64,000 nucleotides of DNA from Hyphomicrobiales bacterium (GCA_016124805.1 WGND01000003.1:186001-250000), one strand, 5' to 3'; positions 1 to 8,934 are shown, counted from the stretch's first letter. Program-made: numbers and translations. Notes: a model not told the origin generated them from the letters alone.

Positions 1-294
1 CAGCTGCTCGAACAGGGTCGCAGTGTGCGCGAAGCGGTGATTGAGGCCGCAGGGCTTCGTCTGCGTCCGATCCTGATGACAACCGGTGCGATGGTGCTGG
101 GCTCGATGCCGCTGGCGCTTGCCTCGGGGGCGGGTGCCGAGGCGCGCAAGTCCATCGGCATCGTTGTGGTGGGCGGCATGAGCTTTGGCACGCTGCTGAC
201 GCTTTTTGTCGTGCCGACCGTCTATCTGATGGTTGTGTCCTGGCGTGCCGGGCGTGAGGCGCGGGCGGAGGCAGCCGCCGCACCTGCCGAATAG
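1..294 (+). CDS. RND-family efflux pump inner-membrane subunit, C-terminal end (partial)
   Basis: The reading frame is open from base 1, so only the last 97 residues are present. They match the end of an AcrB/HAE-1 type proton-driven exporter: the RPILMTT stretch followed by a helix ending GSMPLAL, a polar AEARKS loop, a Gly-rich helix, the last helix with LFVVPTVYL, and an Ala/Glu-rich cytoplasmic tail. These pumps work as trimers in the inner membrane and export drugs, lipids or solvents together with a periplasmic adaptor and an outer-membrane channel. The substrate cannot be judged from this end. The next gene is convergent, so this gene closes its own operon. Confidence 0.9.
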   Translation, partial: QLLEQGRSVREAVIEAAGLRLRPILMTTGAMVLGSMPLALASGAGAEARKSIGIVVVGGMSFGTLLTLFVVPTVYLMVVSWRAGREARAEAAAAPAE

Positions 295-297
295 AGC

Positions 298-1530
298 CTA
301 GAAATAGCGCGCGAGCCGGAGCTGGATATAGTCGTCATCGGCAATATTGCTGACGACATCCTTTGCGGGCACGTTCTGGAAGACATAGGCTTCGAGCGAG
401 AGCCTGTAATCCTCATCCAGTCGCCGCTGCCCCTTGAAACGGAAGGCGAGCGCGCCGGTCTCGGCATCAATGTCCACGCCGCCCAAGAGACTGGTGGAGG
501 CGGTGTCATTGGCCGCCCAGCGCAGGGCGAGGAAACCATCATTCTGATAGGGATTGCGTGGATTGATGCCGCGCGTGTCGATGGCATATTCGGCGACCAG
601 CCCGAGATCGGAGTCGCTGCCGCCGATGCCATAAAATGTGTATTCGATACCGCCGGTTGCGGCCTGATAATTGTCACCGAGCTCATGGCGGGTATAGCCC
701 TCAAGCTTGTAGAGCCAGGCCCCCTTTGTGGCCTGCAGATCGAGCGAGACCTGTTTCATCTGCGTGTAATACGGCGCAAGGACAAGGTCGCCATCACGGC
801 TGAGGGCCGGTTGCAGGAGGGGCGTGCGGTTGGTGCCGTCAAAATAGGCAAGCCCCATATCCACAATGCCGAAGCTGTTTGAATAGCGCAGCGCATAATC
901 GATGTGACGGGCATCCTTGCTGCTCTCATAACGGGTCAGGCTTTGATCGACAGGGAGGTCGGTGGCGGGGCGTCCGTCGGGCCCGGTGTAGTTGAGCTCG
1001 CGGAATCCCGGCAGGAGGAAGGCTTCAAAGGTGCCAAAATCCTGCCTTGTGCGCAGGCGAAGCATGGCCAGGCCGAGCTTTGCTTCCTGTTTGACAGGGT
1101 CTTCGATCCAGTCGGTCTGGTTGATGACATCGACGAGATGGACGGCTTCGGTGACCCCCCAGAAGACCTTGTCGATGCCCAGGCCCAGTTCCCAGTTGCC
1201 GCGATAGAGATTGTAGCGCGCCTCCCGCATGTCCCAGTGACTGCGATGATTGTCGCGTGTGGCGATCCGCGCAAATGGCGTGACGATGAGGGACTGGTCA
1301 TTATTGTCCCAGAAATATTTGATCGTGACCTCGCCGGCGATGGAGGCATCGACATCGCGCTGTCGGGTCTGCGAGGCATTGGCCGTGAAGAGGCGCAGCT
1401 CCGGCTCGACATAGCCCGACATTTCGAAATCCTCGCCGGCATGGGCCGGCATGGCCGAAAGGCCAAGCGTCAATACACCATAGAGGGCGCTAAAGACGGC
1501 GAGCGTGAGAAGATGTGAAGGGATATGCAT
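298..1530 (-). CDS. Outer-membrane beta-barrel protein (DUF1302-like)
   Basis: A 410-residue protein with an N-terminal signal peptide ending at about residue 31 (AHAGED). The rest alternates polar and aromatic strands and ends LRLARYF, with the C-terminal Phe used by the BAM machinery to recognise barrels. The layout resembles the large DUF1302-like family often found beside LolA-like and RND proteins; I infer that family from overall character, not from a decisive motif. It lies 8 bases downstream of the LolA-like gene and is probably co-transcribed with it. A role in lipid or hydrophobic-compound traffic at the outer membrane is inference. Confidence 0.7.
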   Translation of the reverse strand: MHIPSHLLTLAVFSALYGVLTLGLSAMPAHAGEDFEMSGYVEPELRLFTANASQTRQRDVDASIAGEVTIKYFWDNNDQSLIVTPFARIATRDNHRSHWDMREARYNLYRGNWELGLGIDKVFWGVTEAVHLVDVINQTDWIEDPVKQEAKLGLAMLRLRTRQDFGTFEAFLLPGFRELNYTGPDGRPATDLPVDQSLTRYESSKDARHIDYALRYSNSFGIVDMGLAYFDGTNRTPLLQPALSRDGDLVLAPYYTQMKQVSLDLQATKGAWLYKLEGYTRHELGDNYQAATGGIEYTFYGIGGSDSDLGLVAEYAIDTRGINPRNPYQNDGFLALRWAANDTASTSLLGGVDIDAETGALAFRFKGQRRLDEDYRLSLEAYVFQNVPAKDVVSNIADDDYIQLRLARYF

Positions 1531-1538
1531 CAGACCGG

Positions 1539-2381
1539 TCAGCGCGCGCGCTCAAGGCTGGAGGTGGTGAAGTCGTTTTCGGTGAGTCCGCTCTGGAACA
1601 TATAGGACTCCCAGATCAGTTCCGTGCTCTTGCCATTTTCGTGATTGACCATGGCGAGTTTGGACGGGCGCCAGAACTTCGCGTTATAGAGCGCATAATC
1701 CTCGTAAGTCAGCGTTTTGAGCAGGGCGTTCTTGCGGTCGTAATATTCGATCTTGCGCTCTTTGTAGTTTGTCGTGTCCGTCCAGACAATCTGGCGCGTG
1801 TAGCCGGAATTCTCGTAAGCCGGACGGCGCTCGACGACATGGCAAGTGAGGGCGCCGCAGGGTTCATCACGCAGCCATTCATAGGTGAATTTGCCGACTT
1901 CCTGCGTGGCGAGATCCTCAAAGGCAAATTCGCTGCCGACGAAGGGTCCGGATTTATTGGCCGAGGAAATGCGCTTCACACGCTTGATGGCAGGCAGATA
2001 GAGCCATTGCTCGTCGGGTTCCTTGACATGGGCATAGGTGAGGAGGGCGGTGCCCGAGATATCGCGCGGCTTGGAAAAGACCATCAGGCTCCAGTCGCCT
2101 TCATCCGGTTTGGTGATTTCCAGCATCAGAAAGCGCAATTCACGCTCGCTGGTTTCGCCATTGGCATTTTTGAGGATCATTTTCATGTCGGCCGAGGCGT
2201 CATGCCAGCCGGCATCCATTTCGTCGGCGAGCCTGGCAATGGCAAGGCCGCGCGCGGCCGGATCGCTCGGTGGCGGCAGGTCTGCGGCACCTGCCACGTC
2301 GCAAAGTCCCGCCATGGCAAAGCCAACGACAAGGGCCAGACGGGCATGGCGTTTTGCCGACAGATTATTGAACATAAACAC
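1539..2381 (-). CDS. Outer membrane lipoprotein-sorting (LolA-like) periplasmic protein
   Basis: 280 residues with a Sec signal peptide (hydrophobic segment about residues 13-32, cleavage after AGAA). The mature part matches the LolA-like family called outer membrane lipoprotein-sorting protein: a segment with EQWLYLPAIKRVKRISS, then SGPFVGSEFAFEDL and a later YDRKNALLKTL segment. These proteins have a half-barrel fold that binds acyl chains in the periplasm, and they usually accompany an MMPL/RND exporter. Here the partner immediately downstream is an outer-membrane barrel. A GGAGG lies 11 bases before the chosen ATG; a second ATG two codons in is possible. Confidence 0.8.
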   Translation of the reverse strand: MFMFNNLSAKRHARLALVVGFAMAGLCDVAGAADLPPPSDPAARGLAIARLADEMDAGWHDASADMKMILKNANGETSERELRFLMLEITKPDEGDWSLMVFSKPRDISGTALLTYAHVKEPDEQWLYLPAIKRVKRISSANKSGPFVGSEFAFEDLATQEVGKFTYEWLRDEPCGALTCHVVERRPAYENSGYTRQIVWTDTTNYKERKIEYYDRKNALLKTLTYEDYALYNAKFWRPSKLAMVNHENGKSTELIWESYMFQSGLTENDFTTSSLERAR

Positions 2382-2461
2382 GAATTAGCCTCCCCGGATC
2401 GACTCGTCGCAGCGATGATGCATGGGGGAGCGGCGTGTTCCAACCAAAATGAACGAAAATT

Positions 2462-3514
2462 TCAGGATGCGAGGTGTTGCAGGCGTTTGCGGCGCATTTC
2501 CTCAACCACCGGTCCCAGTAATTCTTCATGGAAACGGTCACAGCCAATGCAGAGGTTGGCGTAGTCATTGCCTTTTGGCGTGACGGTTTTTGAGGCTTGG
2601 CGGAATTTTTCCTCGTTCCAGCCCATGGTCTCGCCCATGCGCCACGGCTCGCCCTGATTCATGGCCTCGAAAACAGGGTGGCCTTTCAGACTTTCCAGAA
2701 TATCGACGAGTTTTTCCTCGGCAAGATTACCGATGGGCAGTTTGGTTTTCAGGCAGCAAGGAAAAACATCGCCGTTGGGCTCGATGGCAACTTCTGAACC
2801 GGCCCAGCCGTGATTGAGAAAATTGCGTGCACCAGATTGGCGAGCGCAGAAATTGGTTTCCATATTGGCGGTGGAAAGTTCGTTCGACCATGCCCGCCCG
2901 CGCGGCCATAATTCCCCTATCCATTGCTCAGGCTGCGCTCCAAAGAAAAAATGGAATGGCCCATCCTCAGTCAAATGATCGCGGCCTGATTTGGGCGATG
3001 GCACGGCTTCTATGCCTGCTGCCTCGAACATGCGGCTAAGTTTTTCCATCAGGGGCAGGCGCTTGTCACCTTCCATCCCGACATGGAAATCATCCATGCC
3101 GGATATGGCAATCATCCAGACATTCCGCTCCAGCATTTCATCAATGATTTTCGGTGTGACGAGATCGCCGGTCGTCTGAATGGAGAGGCGCGCGCCACGG
3201 GGGCCATATTTTTCATTCACGGCATCAAGCACCGGATAGAAGAGGGTTTCGCGCATGCCCTCAATCAAGACTTCGCCGCCGGCCAGAATGATGCGTCCGA
3301 TGCGCTCGCGCGGCTTGCCGTTCGCGTCCAGGTGTCGCGGGTCGCGATAGATCATGCTGTCAGGGAGGTTGTTGATGATCCGCTGATAATGCGTGACGCC
3401 TTCGTTCACGACGGTCTTCAACGCGTCGCGGACATAGGGCCTGAAGCGGTCATCATAGCAATGGGTGCATTTGCGATGACAGGCCCATGAGATGACGTAG
3501 TAAATCGATTCCAT
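2462..3514 (-). CDS. Radical SAM / SPASM-like protein of unknown function
   Basis: 350 residues. C12-x3-C16-x2-C19 near the N-terminus is the radical SAM cluster-binding motif, followed by the family's Gly-rich region (ILAGGE at about residue 77). The C-terminal third carries further cysteines (a CC pair after GDVFP and CIGC near the end), which suggests a SPASM or twitch domain with an auxiliary Fe-S cluster. GGAGGAG lies six bases before the ATG. SPASM enzymes often modify peptides or proteins. No precursor peptide is recognisable in the short gaps on either side, so the substrate is unknown. It runs in the same direction as the LolA-like gene downstream. Confidence 0.85.
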   Translation of the reverse strand: MESIYYVISWACHRKCTHCYDDRFRPYVRDALKTVVNEGVTHYQRIINNLPDSMIYRDPRHLDANGKPRERIGRIILAGGEVLIEGMRETLFYPVLDAVNEKYGPRGARLSIQTTGDLVTPKIIDEMLERNVWMIAISGMDDFHVGMEGDKRLPLMEKLSRMFEAAGIEAVPSPKSGRDHLTEDGPFHFFFGAQPEQWIGELWPRGRAWSNELSTANMETNFCARQSGARNFLNHGWAGSEVAIEPNGDVFPCCLKTKLPIGNLAEEKLVDILESLKGHPVFEAMNQGEPWRMGETMGWNEEKFRQASKTVTPKGNDYANLCIGCDRFHEELLGPVVEEMRRKRLQHLAS

Positions 3515-3595
3515 GAATGGCTCCTCCAGCTTCAGACAAGATAATATAGCTGTCGTGGCTGGAGGCCGTGTTCACATCTGCGCGAGCAGACGGGC

Positions 3596-4204
3596 TCAGG
3601 TGGTCGCCTTCTTGAAGCCCGGGCGCGCCGAAAGGCGCTCGAAATAGGCTTTGGTGTTCGGCAGATTGTCACCCAGCATGCCGAACATATTGGCGAGCAG
3701 GAGGTCATAGCCCAGCATGATGTCGGCGGCGGTGAAGTCGTTGCCGGTTATGTAGTCTTTTCCCGGCAGGGCCTTTTCGATCAGACCGAGAATTTTCGTA
3801 CCCTTCTCCTGAGCTTCCGCGAGGACCTGTGGAATGCGATCTGCTTCCGGGCGGATGTAGGCATGTTGAGCAATGGCGCCAATTGACGGCATGAAGCCGG
3901 CTTCGGCAAAATGGAACCAATAGAGATAATTGGCATGCTCGCGTGTGCCTGGTTTGGGTTCGAGACGGCCTTTGCCTTCTTTGGCGAGGAGATACTGGCT
4001 GATGGCGCCTGACTCGGTCATGATGAGACCTTCAATATCAACCGTTGGCACCTGCCCCAGCGGATTGAGGGCGAGATATTCATCTGACAGCAGATCCTTG
4101 GGATTGAACTCCATGGCCTTGATTTCGTATGGCAGGCCGAGTTCTTCGGCGAGCCAGACAATGCGCACCGACCGGGTGTTGGGCGCGTGATAGATTTTCA
4201 GCAT
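3596..4204 (-). CDS. Glutathione S-transferase family protein
   Basis: 202 residues with the usual two-domain GST layout. The N-terminal thioredoxin-like domain (about 1-78) shows the TRSVR segment that supplies the active-site Ser or Thr, a PLGQVPT cis-Pro segment and a TESGAI glutathione-binding segment. The helical C-terminal domain ends with the N-capping FTAADIMLGYDL motif and ARPGF. It catalyses glutathione conjugation or a related thiol reaction in the cytosol; the substrate is unknown. It lies 20 bases after the nitroreductase and is probably co-transcribed with it, suggesting a small detoxification unit. The ATG has a good GAGGA ribosome site. Confidence 0.93.
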   Translation of the reverse strand: MLKIYHAPNTRSVRIVWLAEELGLPYEIKAMEFNPKDLLSDEYLALNPLGQVPTVDIEGLIMTESGAISQYLLAKEGKGRLEPKPGTREHANYLYWFHFAEAGFMPSIGAIAQHAYIRPEADRIPQVLAEAQEKGTKILGLIEKALPGKDYITGNDFTAADIMLGYDLLLANMFGMLGDNLPNTKAYFERLSARPGFKKATT

Positions 4205-4224
4205 CCTGTTTCCTCTTCTTCTTT

Positions 4225-4899
4225 TTATTGGTCGAAGCCGTGAAATGTGGCGATTTCCGAGAGTGGTTCACGTTCGGAGATCATATCGTTGACGGGATGG
4301 TCCGGGTCAGCATAGCCCATGGACATGCCGACAATGATATATTGGTCATCGGGAACATTCAGTATACGGCGTGTGACGGTATGAAAATTGTTCCACGCGC
4401 CCTGTGCGCAGGTATCGAGCCCGCGTGATTTAGCCGCCAGCATGATGGACTGCATGAAAATGCCGACATCCAGAAAGCTCATGGAGTCGAGATCCTTGTC
4501 GAGCGTGAAAATCAAGCCGACCGGCGCATCGAAAAATTCATAATTGCGACCCCATTGGCGCCAATTGGCGGCCTGGTCGCCTTTGGGAATGCCGAGAATG
4601 CCATACATCTGCTTGCCTAATGTGCGCATGCGCGTGATGTAGGGTTCCTTGCGCTTGGCGCTGCGGGGAAACTCGGCATGATTGTCTTCGGGACCGGTTT
4701 CGCGATGGGCGAGGACCTCGGCCACAAGCCTGTCGCGCGTTTCGCCGGTGACGACATGGACTTTCCAGGGCTGGATGTTGGTGCCGGAGGGCGACCGGAT
4801 CGCTATTTCCAGAATTTCGGTGATCAGCGCCAGCGGCACGGGATCGGGTTTAAAGACACGCACGGATTTGCGCGCCAGAAGCACGTCGTCGAAAAGCAT
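4225..4899 (-). CDS. Nitroreductase family FMN oxidoreductase
   Basis: 224 residues. The N-terminal RKSVRVF segment and the RSPSGTNIQPWKVHVVTG segment are the FMN-binding signature of the nitroreductase family; the later part has the LAAKSRGLDTCAQGAW segment also typical of it. These flavoproteins act as dimers and reduce nitro compounds, quinones or flavins with NAD(P)H; the true substrate here is unknown. AAGGA precedes the ATG. It is the first gene of a probable two-gene unit with the downstream glutathione transferase. The gene upstream is divergent, so the promoter must lie in 4900-5047. Confidence 0.93.
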   Translation of the reverse strand: MLFDDVLLARKSVRVFKPDPVPLALITEILEIAIRSPSGTNIQPWKVHVVTGETRDRLVAEVLAHRETGPEDNHAEFPRSAKRKEPYITRMRTLGKQMYGILGIPKGDQAANWRQWGRNYEFFDAPVGLIFTLDKDLDSMSFLDVGIFMQSIMLAAKSRGLDTCAQGAWNNFHTVTRRILNVPDDQYIIVGMSMGYADPDHPVNDMISEREPLSEIATFHGFDQ

Positions 4900-5047
4900 G
4901 GACTATCCTTAAGTGGTCTGAATGACGATGTCTTCACTCTAGGCCTGCTGCTGCGCTCCGGCAATGCGCCCCTGTCGGGTGTGCGGAAAGCATCTCGCCT
5001 TCACGCTGAGGCTGGGTTAGCTTTGCCTGTCAGAGAGGGAGCCGCAT

Positions 5048-6133
5048 TTGTCAGAGAAGCTCAAGCCTATTCACGGAGACAGTTGGGATTTTGCCCTGGT
5101 GGTGGCGCTGGGCGGGAATCCGCTGCGTGTTGCGGTGCTGATTTTCGTGCTGTTGCTCCTGAGCTTCTTCCTGCCTGCCCTGTTTATCGACGGCTACCAT
5201 ATTGGTGGTCTTGATTCTGAAAATGGCGGCCAGCTTTTCGGCCTTGACCCTTTTGCGGGTGCGGCCATCGTAACGGCGCTGCTGGTCAGCTATGTGATCT
5301 GTATCGCCCCTTTTGCCGTTTTCAGCGATATGCAGGATTTTGAGCGGCTGCTGCCGAGTCTCAAAAACGGATATGAACTGCTTGAATCATGGGCGCAGAA
5401 TGCGAAGACGTATATGCCCTATGCGCGGCTGAGCGGGCTTGTCGGGATGGCCTTCGGTCTCGTCTTTATGATTTTTCTTGTGCCCGGGGCTGCCAGTGTG
5501 ATCGGCCTGGCGGCGGGTGATGAGCCCTTTTACGTGATTGCCGCGGCCATCTGGTTTCTGGTCATGGGGCTTTTGATTTTCTACCTGATAGGCAAGGGGC
5601 TGTTTTACACGATTTCGGAATCCATTTTCATCAAATGGCAGCGCGATGAGAATCTGACGGTTGATCTTCTCAATATCGAGGCGCTGACCCCTTTGACCCG
5701 CATTGCGATGCGCCGCTCATTTGTGTGGATTCTCGGCAGCAGCATTTCCTCTCTCTATTTTTTCACTAATACAATCGATTCCATCGTTCTCCTGCCGCTG
5801 TTTGGCGGCATTATTCTCACCGCCCTGAGTGTGTTGCTCGCTCCACTCTATTCGCTGCACAAGATCATTCATGCCAAGAAAACGCAGGAATTGGGCCGCG
5901 TACGCGATGCCATCAAGGCAGCGGTGGCTTTGATCGGCAGTGGTGATGTGGCCGAAACCACTGCGCTGCAGCGCCTGCCGGGCCTGCTGGCGCTGGAGGC
6001 GCGCATTGATTCAACGCGCGAATGGACCATCGACTTTGGCACGGCCAGCCGCTTTGTCTTCTATCTCGGCATCCCCGTCTTTTCATGGATCGGCGGCGCG
6101 CTGGTCGAGAAGGTTGTCGACAGCTTGATCTGA
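5048..6133 (+). CDS. Polytopic inner-membrane protein of unknown function (TTG start)
   Basis: I do not recognise the family. The 361 residues contain several clear hydrophobic helices, roughly at 25-50, 72-95, 132-155, 160-185, 225-245, 250-270 and a last one near 340-355. Between the last two is a cytoplasmic-looking stretch, and then the segment LEARIDSTREWTIDFG followed by IPVFSWIGGALVEK, a pattern that recurs in uncharacterised bacterial and archaeal membrane proteins. TTG is chosen as start because GAGAGGGAG sits just upstream and no ATG or GTG gives a better start. It is divergent from the nitroreductase and convergent with the acyl-CoA dehydrogenase, so context gives no function. Confidence 0.75.
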   Translation: MSEKLKPIHGDSWDFALVVALGGNPLRVAVLIFVLLLLSFFLPALFIDGYHIGGLDSENGGQLFGLDPFAGAAIVTALLVSYVICIAPFAVFSDMQDFERLLPSLKNGYELLESWAQNAKTYMPYARLSGLVGMAFGLVFMIFLVPGAASVIGLAAGDEPFYVIAAAIWFLVMGLLIFYLIGKGLFYTISESIFIKWQRDENLTVDLLNIEALTPLTRIAMRRSFVWILGSSISSLYFFTNTIDSIVLLPLFGGIILTALSVLLAPLYSLHKIIHAKKTQELGRVRDAIKAAVALIGSGDVAETTALQRLPGLLALEARIDSTREWTIDFGTASRFVFYLGIPVFSWIGGALVEKVVDSLI

Positions 6134-6136
6134 GAC

Positions 6137-7372
6137 CTAGAGGCCGAGCACAGCCTTGGCCATGATGTTGCGCTGAATCTCATTGGTGCCGGCATAGATC
6201 GAGCCTGCACGGTCGTTGAGATATTTGGCCATGACCGGGGCGGCGTAATCCGGCCCCACGGGCGCCTGATTGCCGCCAAGCGGCTGATAGCCGGGGACAG
6301 GCCCGCCGGGTGATGTGGCCTCCGGCTGGAAGGGCATCACATAATAGGCCACGGCCTCAATGGCGAGTTCCGTCAGGCGCTGGCTGAGTTCGGTGCCGCG
6401 TGTTTTGAGGAGCGAGGATTCTGCACCAGGTGCATCGCCATGCGATAGTTTGGACATGATGCGGTGTTCGGTAAATTCGAGGCCGGTAATTTCGACGGCG
6501 GCGTCGGCAAGCCTGGCGGCGAAGGCCGGATCATGGATAAGCGCTTTGCCATCCGCGCCGCCTTCAGCTTTGGCCATGTCGCGAATGCGCGCAAGCCGGG
6601 TGTGGAGCGACGGGGCATAGGCATGGCCGCCGCGCTCGAACTGCATGAGATATTTTGCGACCGTCCAGCCGTCGCCGACGCGGCCCACGACATTTTCCTT
6701 GGGCACTTTGACATCGGTGAAGAAGACCTGGTTCTGGATATGCTCGCCCGACAGCATGACCAGCGGCTCGACAGCCACGCCCGGTGTTTCCATGTCGATC
6801 AGCAGGAAGGTGATGCCACGCTGGGGGATGTCTTCTTTCGAGGTGCGCACAAGGCAGAAGATGCGGTTGGCGTAATTGGCATGGGTTGTCCAGATCTTCA
6901 GGCCATTGCAGAGAAAATGATCGCCCTTGTCGATGGCGCTCATTTGCAGGCTGGCCAGATCAGAGCCGGAGCCCGGTTCGGAATAGCCCTGACACCAGAA
7001 ATCATCGCCACGCAGCATGCGCGGCAAATAAAAGTCTTTCTGTTCGGGGCTGCCATGGCCGATCAGCACCGGGCCGCACATGCCGATGCCCATGGGCGAC
7101 AAGGGCGGGGCGCTGACAGCCGAGAGTTCGCTCGAAAAAATATAATGCTGGATGACGGACCAGTCGCAGCCGCCATATTCAACGGGCCATGCGGGCGCGG
7201 CCCAGCCCTTGTCATTGAGAATCCTGTGCCAGGCCATGGTGATTTCATAGTCGGCATAGACGCTGGTCATGCGCTTGCCATAGGCGCGCATCTCCGGTGT
7301 GAGCTTGTCGTCGAGAAAACTGCGCACCTCATCGCGGAAAAGTGAATCTTCCCTGCCCCATGTCATATCCAT
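6137..7372 (-). CDS. Acyl-CoA dehydrogenase
   Basis: 411 residues, the usual length. The three domains are visible: an N-terminal helical domain, a central beta domain with QGYSEPGSGSDLASL and an ICxVRT-like FAD-binding stretch, and a C-terminal helical domain ending GTNEIQRNIMAKAVLGL. The enzyme oxidises acyl-CoA to enoyl-CoA and passes electrons through ETF. At the position where medium-chain enzymes carry the catalytic Glu (YEGT) this protein has YAGT. In some families the base lies elsewhere, and in heteromeric FadE enzymes one subunit lacks it; no partner subunit gene is adjacent. GGGAGA precedes the ATG. Confidence 0.95.
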   Translation of the reverse strand: MDMTWGREDSLFRDEVRSFLDDKLTPEMRAYGKRMTSVYADYEITMAWHRILNDKGWAAPAWPVEYGGCDWSVIQHYIFSSELSAVSAPPLSPMGIGMCGPVLIGHGSPEQKDFYLPRMLRGDDFWCQGYSEPGSGSDLASLQMSAIDKGDHFLCNGLKIWTTHANYANRIFCLVRTSKEDIPQRGITFLLIDMETPGVAVEPLVMLSGEHIQNQVFFTDVKVPKENVVGRVGDGWTVAKYLMQFERGGHAYAPSLHTRLARIRDMAKAEGGADGKALIHDPAFAARLADAAVEITGLEFTEHRIMSKLSHGDAPGAESSLLKTRGTELSQRLTELAIEAVAYYVMPFQPEATSPGGPVPGYQPLGGNQAPVGPDYAAPVMAKYLNDRAGSIYAGTNEIQRNIMAKAVLGL

Positions 7373-7626
7373 GAATCGTCTCCCTGCCTGTCAAATTTCT
7401 TTGCCGGGAGCCTAGGCGTTCATTTTGTCTTTTCCTAGCGCCGGAAATGCGGCTTGAAAGGGTGACGTATGGTCCGCCTCGCCAGTATGGGGGCAGGGGT
7501 GCACAGGATTTTGACGATTGACCCCCGATACGCCATTGGCGGCGTCATGATATTGCCGTAAATGGATGGGAAAGCGCCCCGCCAGAGAGGCGCACCGCCG
7601 GTGAGGCGATTTTGTGAGGACTTTCC

Positions 7627-8934
7627 ATGACCCAGGACCAGAAGCTGCCCGATGCGGAGAGTGATCGCGCACGCGTGACAACACCGCAGGAGCGCAAGCG
7701 GGCCTTTGCGGTGCTCTTTATCTGCCAGCTGGCCGTGGGCATGGGGCAGACGCTGGTCTTTGCCGTGCTGCCGCCGATTGCGCGCGATCTGGGCATGGGC
7801 GAGTTTGAAACAACGATGATCTATTCGCTCTCGGCGCTGCTCTGGGTGCTGACGAGCGCCTTCTGGGGACGGCGCAGCGATGTGATGGGCCGCAAGCCCG
7901 TCATCCTGATTGGTCTGCTGGGTTTTGCGACCTCCACCCTGCTTTTCGCGCTGGTGGTGCTGGCGGGCATGCAGGGGTGGGTGTCGCTGACGCTCATGTT
8001 CCCGCTGCTGATGCTGGCACGTGCGATTTTCGGTACCTTCGGCTCGGGCAATCCACCTGCCGCTCAGGCCTATGTGGCTGACCGCACAACACGAACTGAA
8101 CGCGCCTCGGGTGTGGCCTCGATTGGGGCCGCTTTCGGTATCGGCACGGTGCTGGGGCCGGGCGTGGCGGCCGCTTTTTCAGAGTTGCATGTGCTGGCGC
8201 CCTTCTTTGCAGTGTCGCTGCTCGCTTTTGTGAGTGCCGGGATGATCTATTTCTTCCTGCCGGAGCGCACGCGCCCGAAACTGATGCTGACCGAGAAGCA
8301 CAAGAAGAGCCAGCTCACCTGGCGTCACCCCAAAGTGCTGCCATGGATTGCCGTGGGCGTGCTGTTGAGCCTGAGCCAGTCCACGACCATGCAGCTTGTC
8401 GCCTTTTATTTCATGGACACGATGCATGTGGCGGGTGAAAACGCGACGCAGATGATTTCTGTGGGTCTGATGGCGATGGCGATTTCCACCATCTTTGCCC
8501 AGATCGGCCTGATCCAGCGGTTTGATCTGTCGACCCAGTTTCTGCTGCGCTGGGGGTCAGGCATCATGATCGTCGCTTTTATCATGATGGTCTTTGCCAG
8601 CTCCTATGGCCTGCTGGTGACATCGCTGACGCTTGCCGGTCTTGGCTGGGGCTTTATCCGTCCGGGCTTGCAGGCGGGTGCTTCACTGTCTGTGTCGCCG
8701 CGTGAACAGGGCGCTGTGGCGGGCTATATCGGATCGACCGGCGCAACAGGGCATATCATCAATCCCTTTATCGGCATTCCGCTATATCACTGGCATCCGC
8801 AGACGCCGTTCATCATGTGTATTTTCCTGATGATCGCCATTTTTGCCTTCGCCGTTTTTCATCCGGCCATGAAAAATCTCGACCAGCCGGCCGAGGATTT
8901 CGAGGATGAAGAAGAAGGTATCGGCTATCGCTGA
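7627..8934 (+). CDS. MFS transporter (TCR/Tet-like drug exporter family)
   Basis: 435 residues with twelve hydrophobic segments in two halves and a long central loop (about residues 215-240, ERTRPKLMLTEKHKKS). The loop between helices 2 and 3 has GRRSDVMGRKPV, the MFS motif A; helix 5 shows GTVLGPGVAAAFS, like motif C of proton antiporters. This points to a 12-helix exporter of the TCR type. The C-terminus is acidic. The substrate is unknown. The gene stands alone; the 254-base region upstream has no other gene. It ends directly against the small convergent gene at 8935-9153. Confidence 0.93.
   Translation: MTQDQKLPDAESDRARVTTPQERKRAFAVLFICQLAVGMGQTLVFAVLPPIARDLGMGEFETTMIYSLSALLWVLTSAFWGRRSDVMGRKPVILIGLLGFATSTLLFALVVLAGMQGWVSLTLMFPLLMLARAIFGTFGSGNPPAAQAYVADRTTRTERASGVASIGAAFGIGTVLGPGVAAAFSELHVLAPFFAVSLLAFVSAGMIYFFLPERTRPKLMLTEKHKKSQLTWRHPKVLPWIAVGVLLSLSQSTTMQLVAFYFMDTMHVAGENATQMISVGLMAMAISTIFAQIGLIQRFDLSTQFLLRWGSGIMIVAFIMMVFASSYGLLVTSLTLAGLGWGFIRPGLQAGASLSVSPREQGAVAGYIGSTGATGHIINPFIGIPLYHWHPQTPFIMCIFLMIAIFAFAVFHPAMKNLDQPAEDFEDEEEGIGYR

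Noticed and set aside
7412-7796. Minus-strand frames between the acyl-CoA dehydrogenase and MFS genes
   Set aside because: Low-complexity translation, no start signal, and overlap with the MFS start; the gap is better read as promoter and leader.
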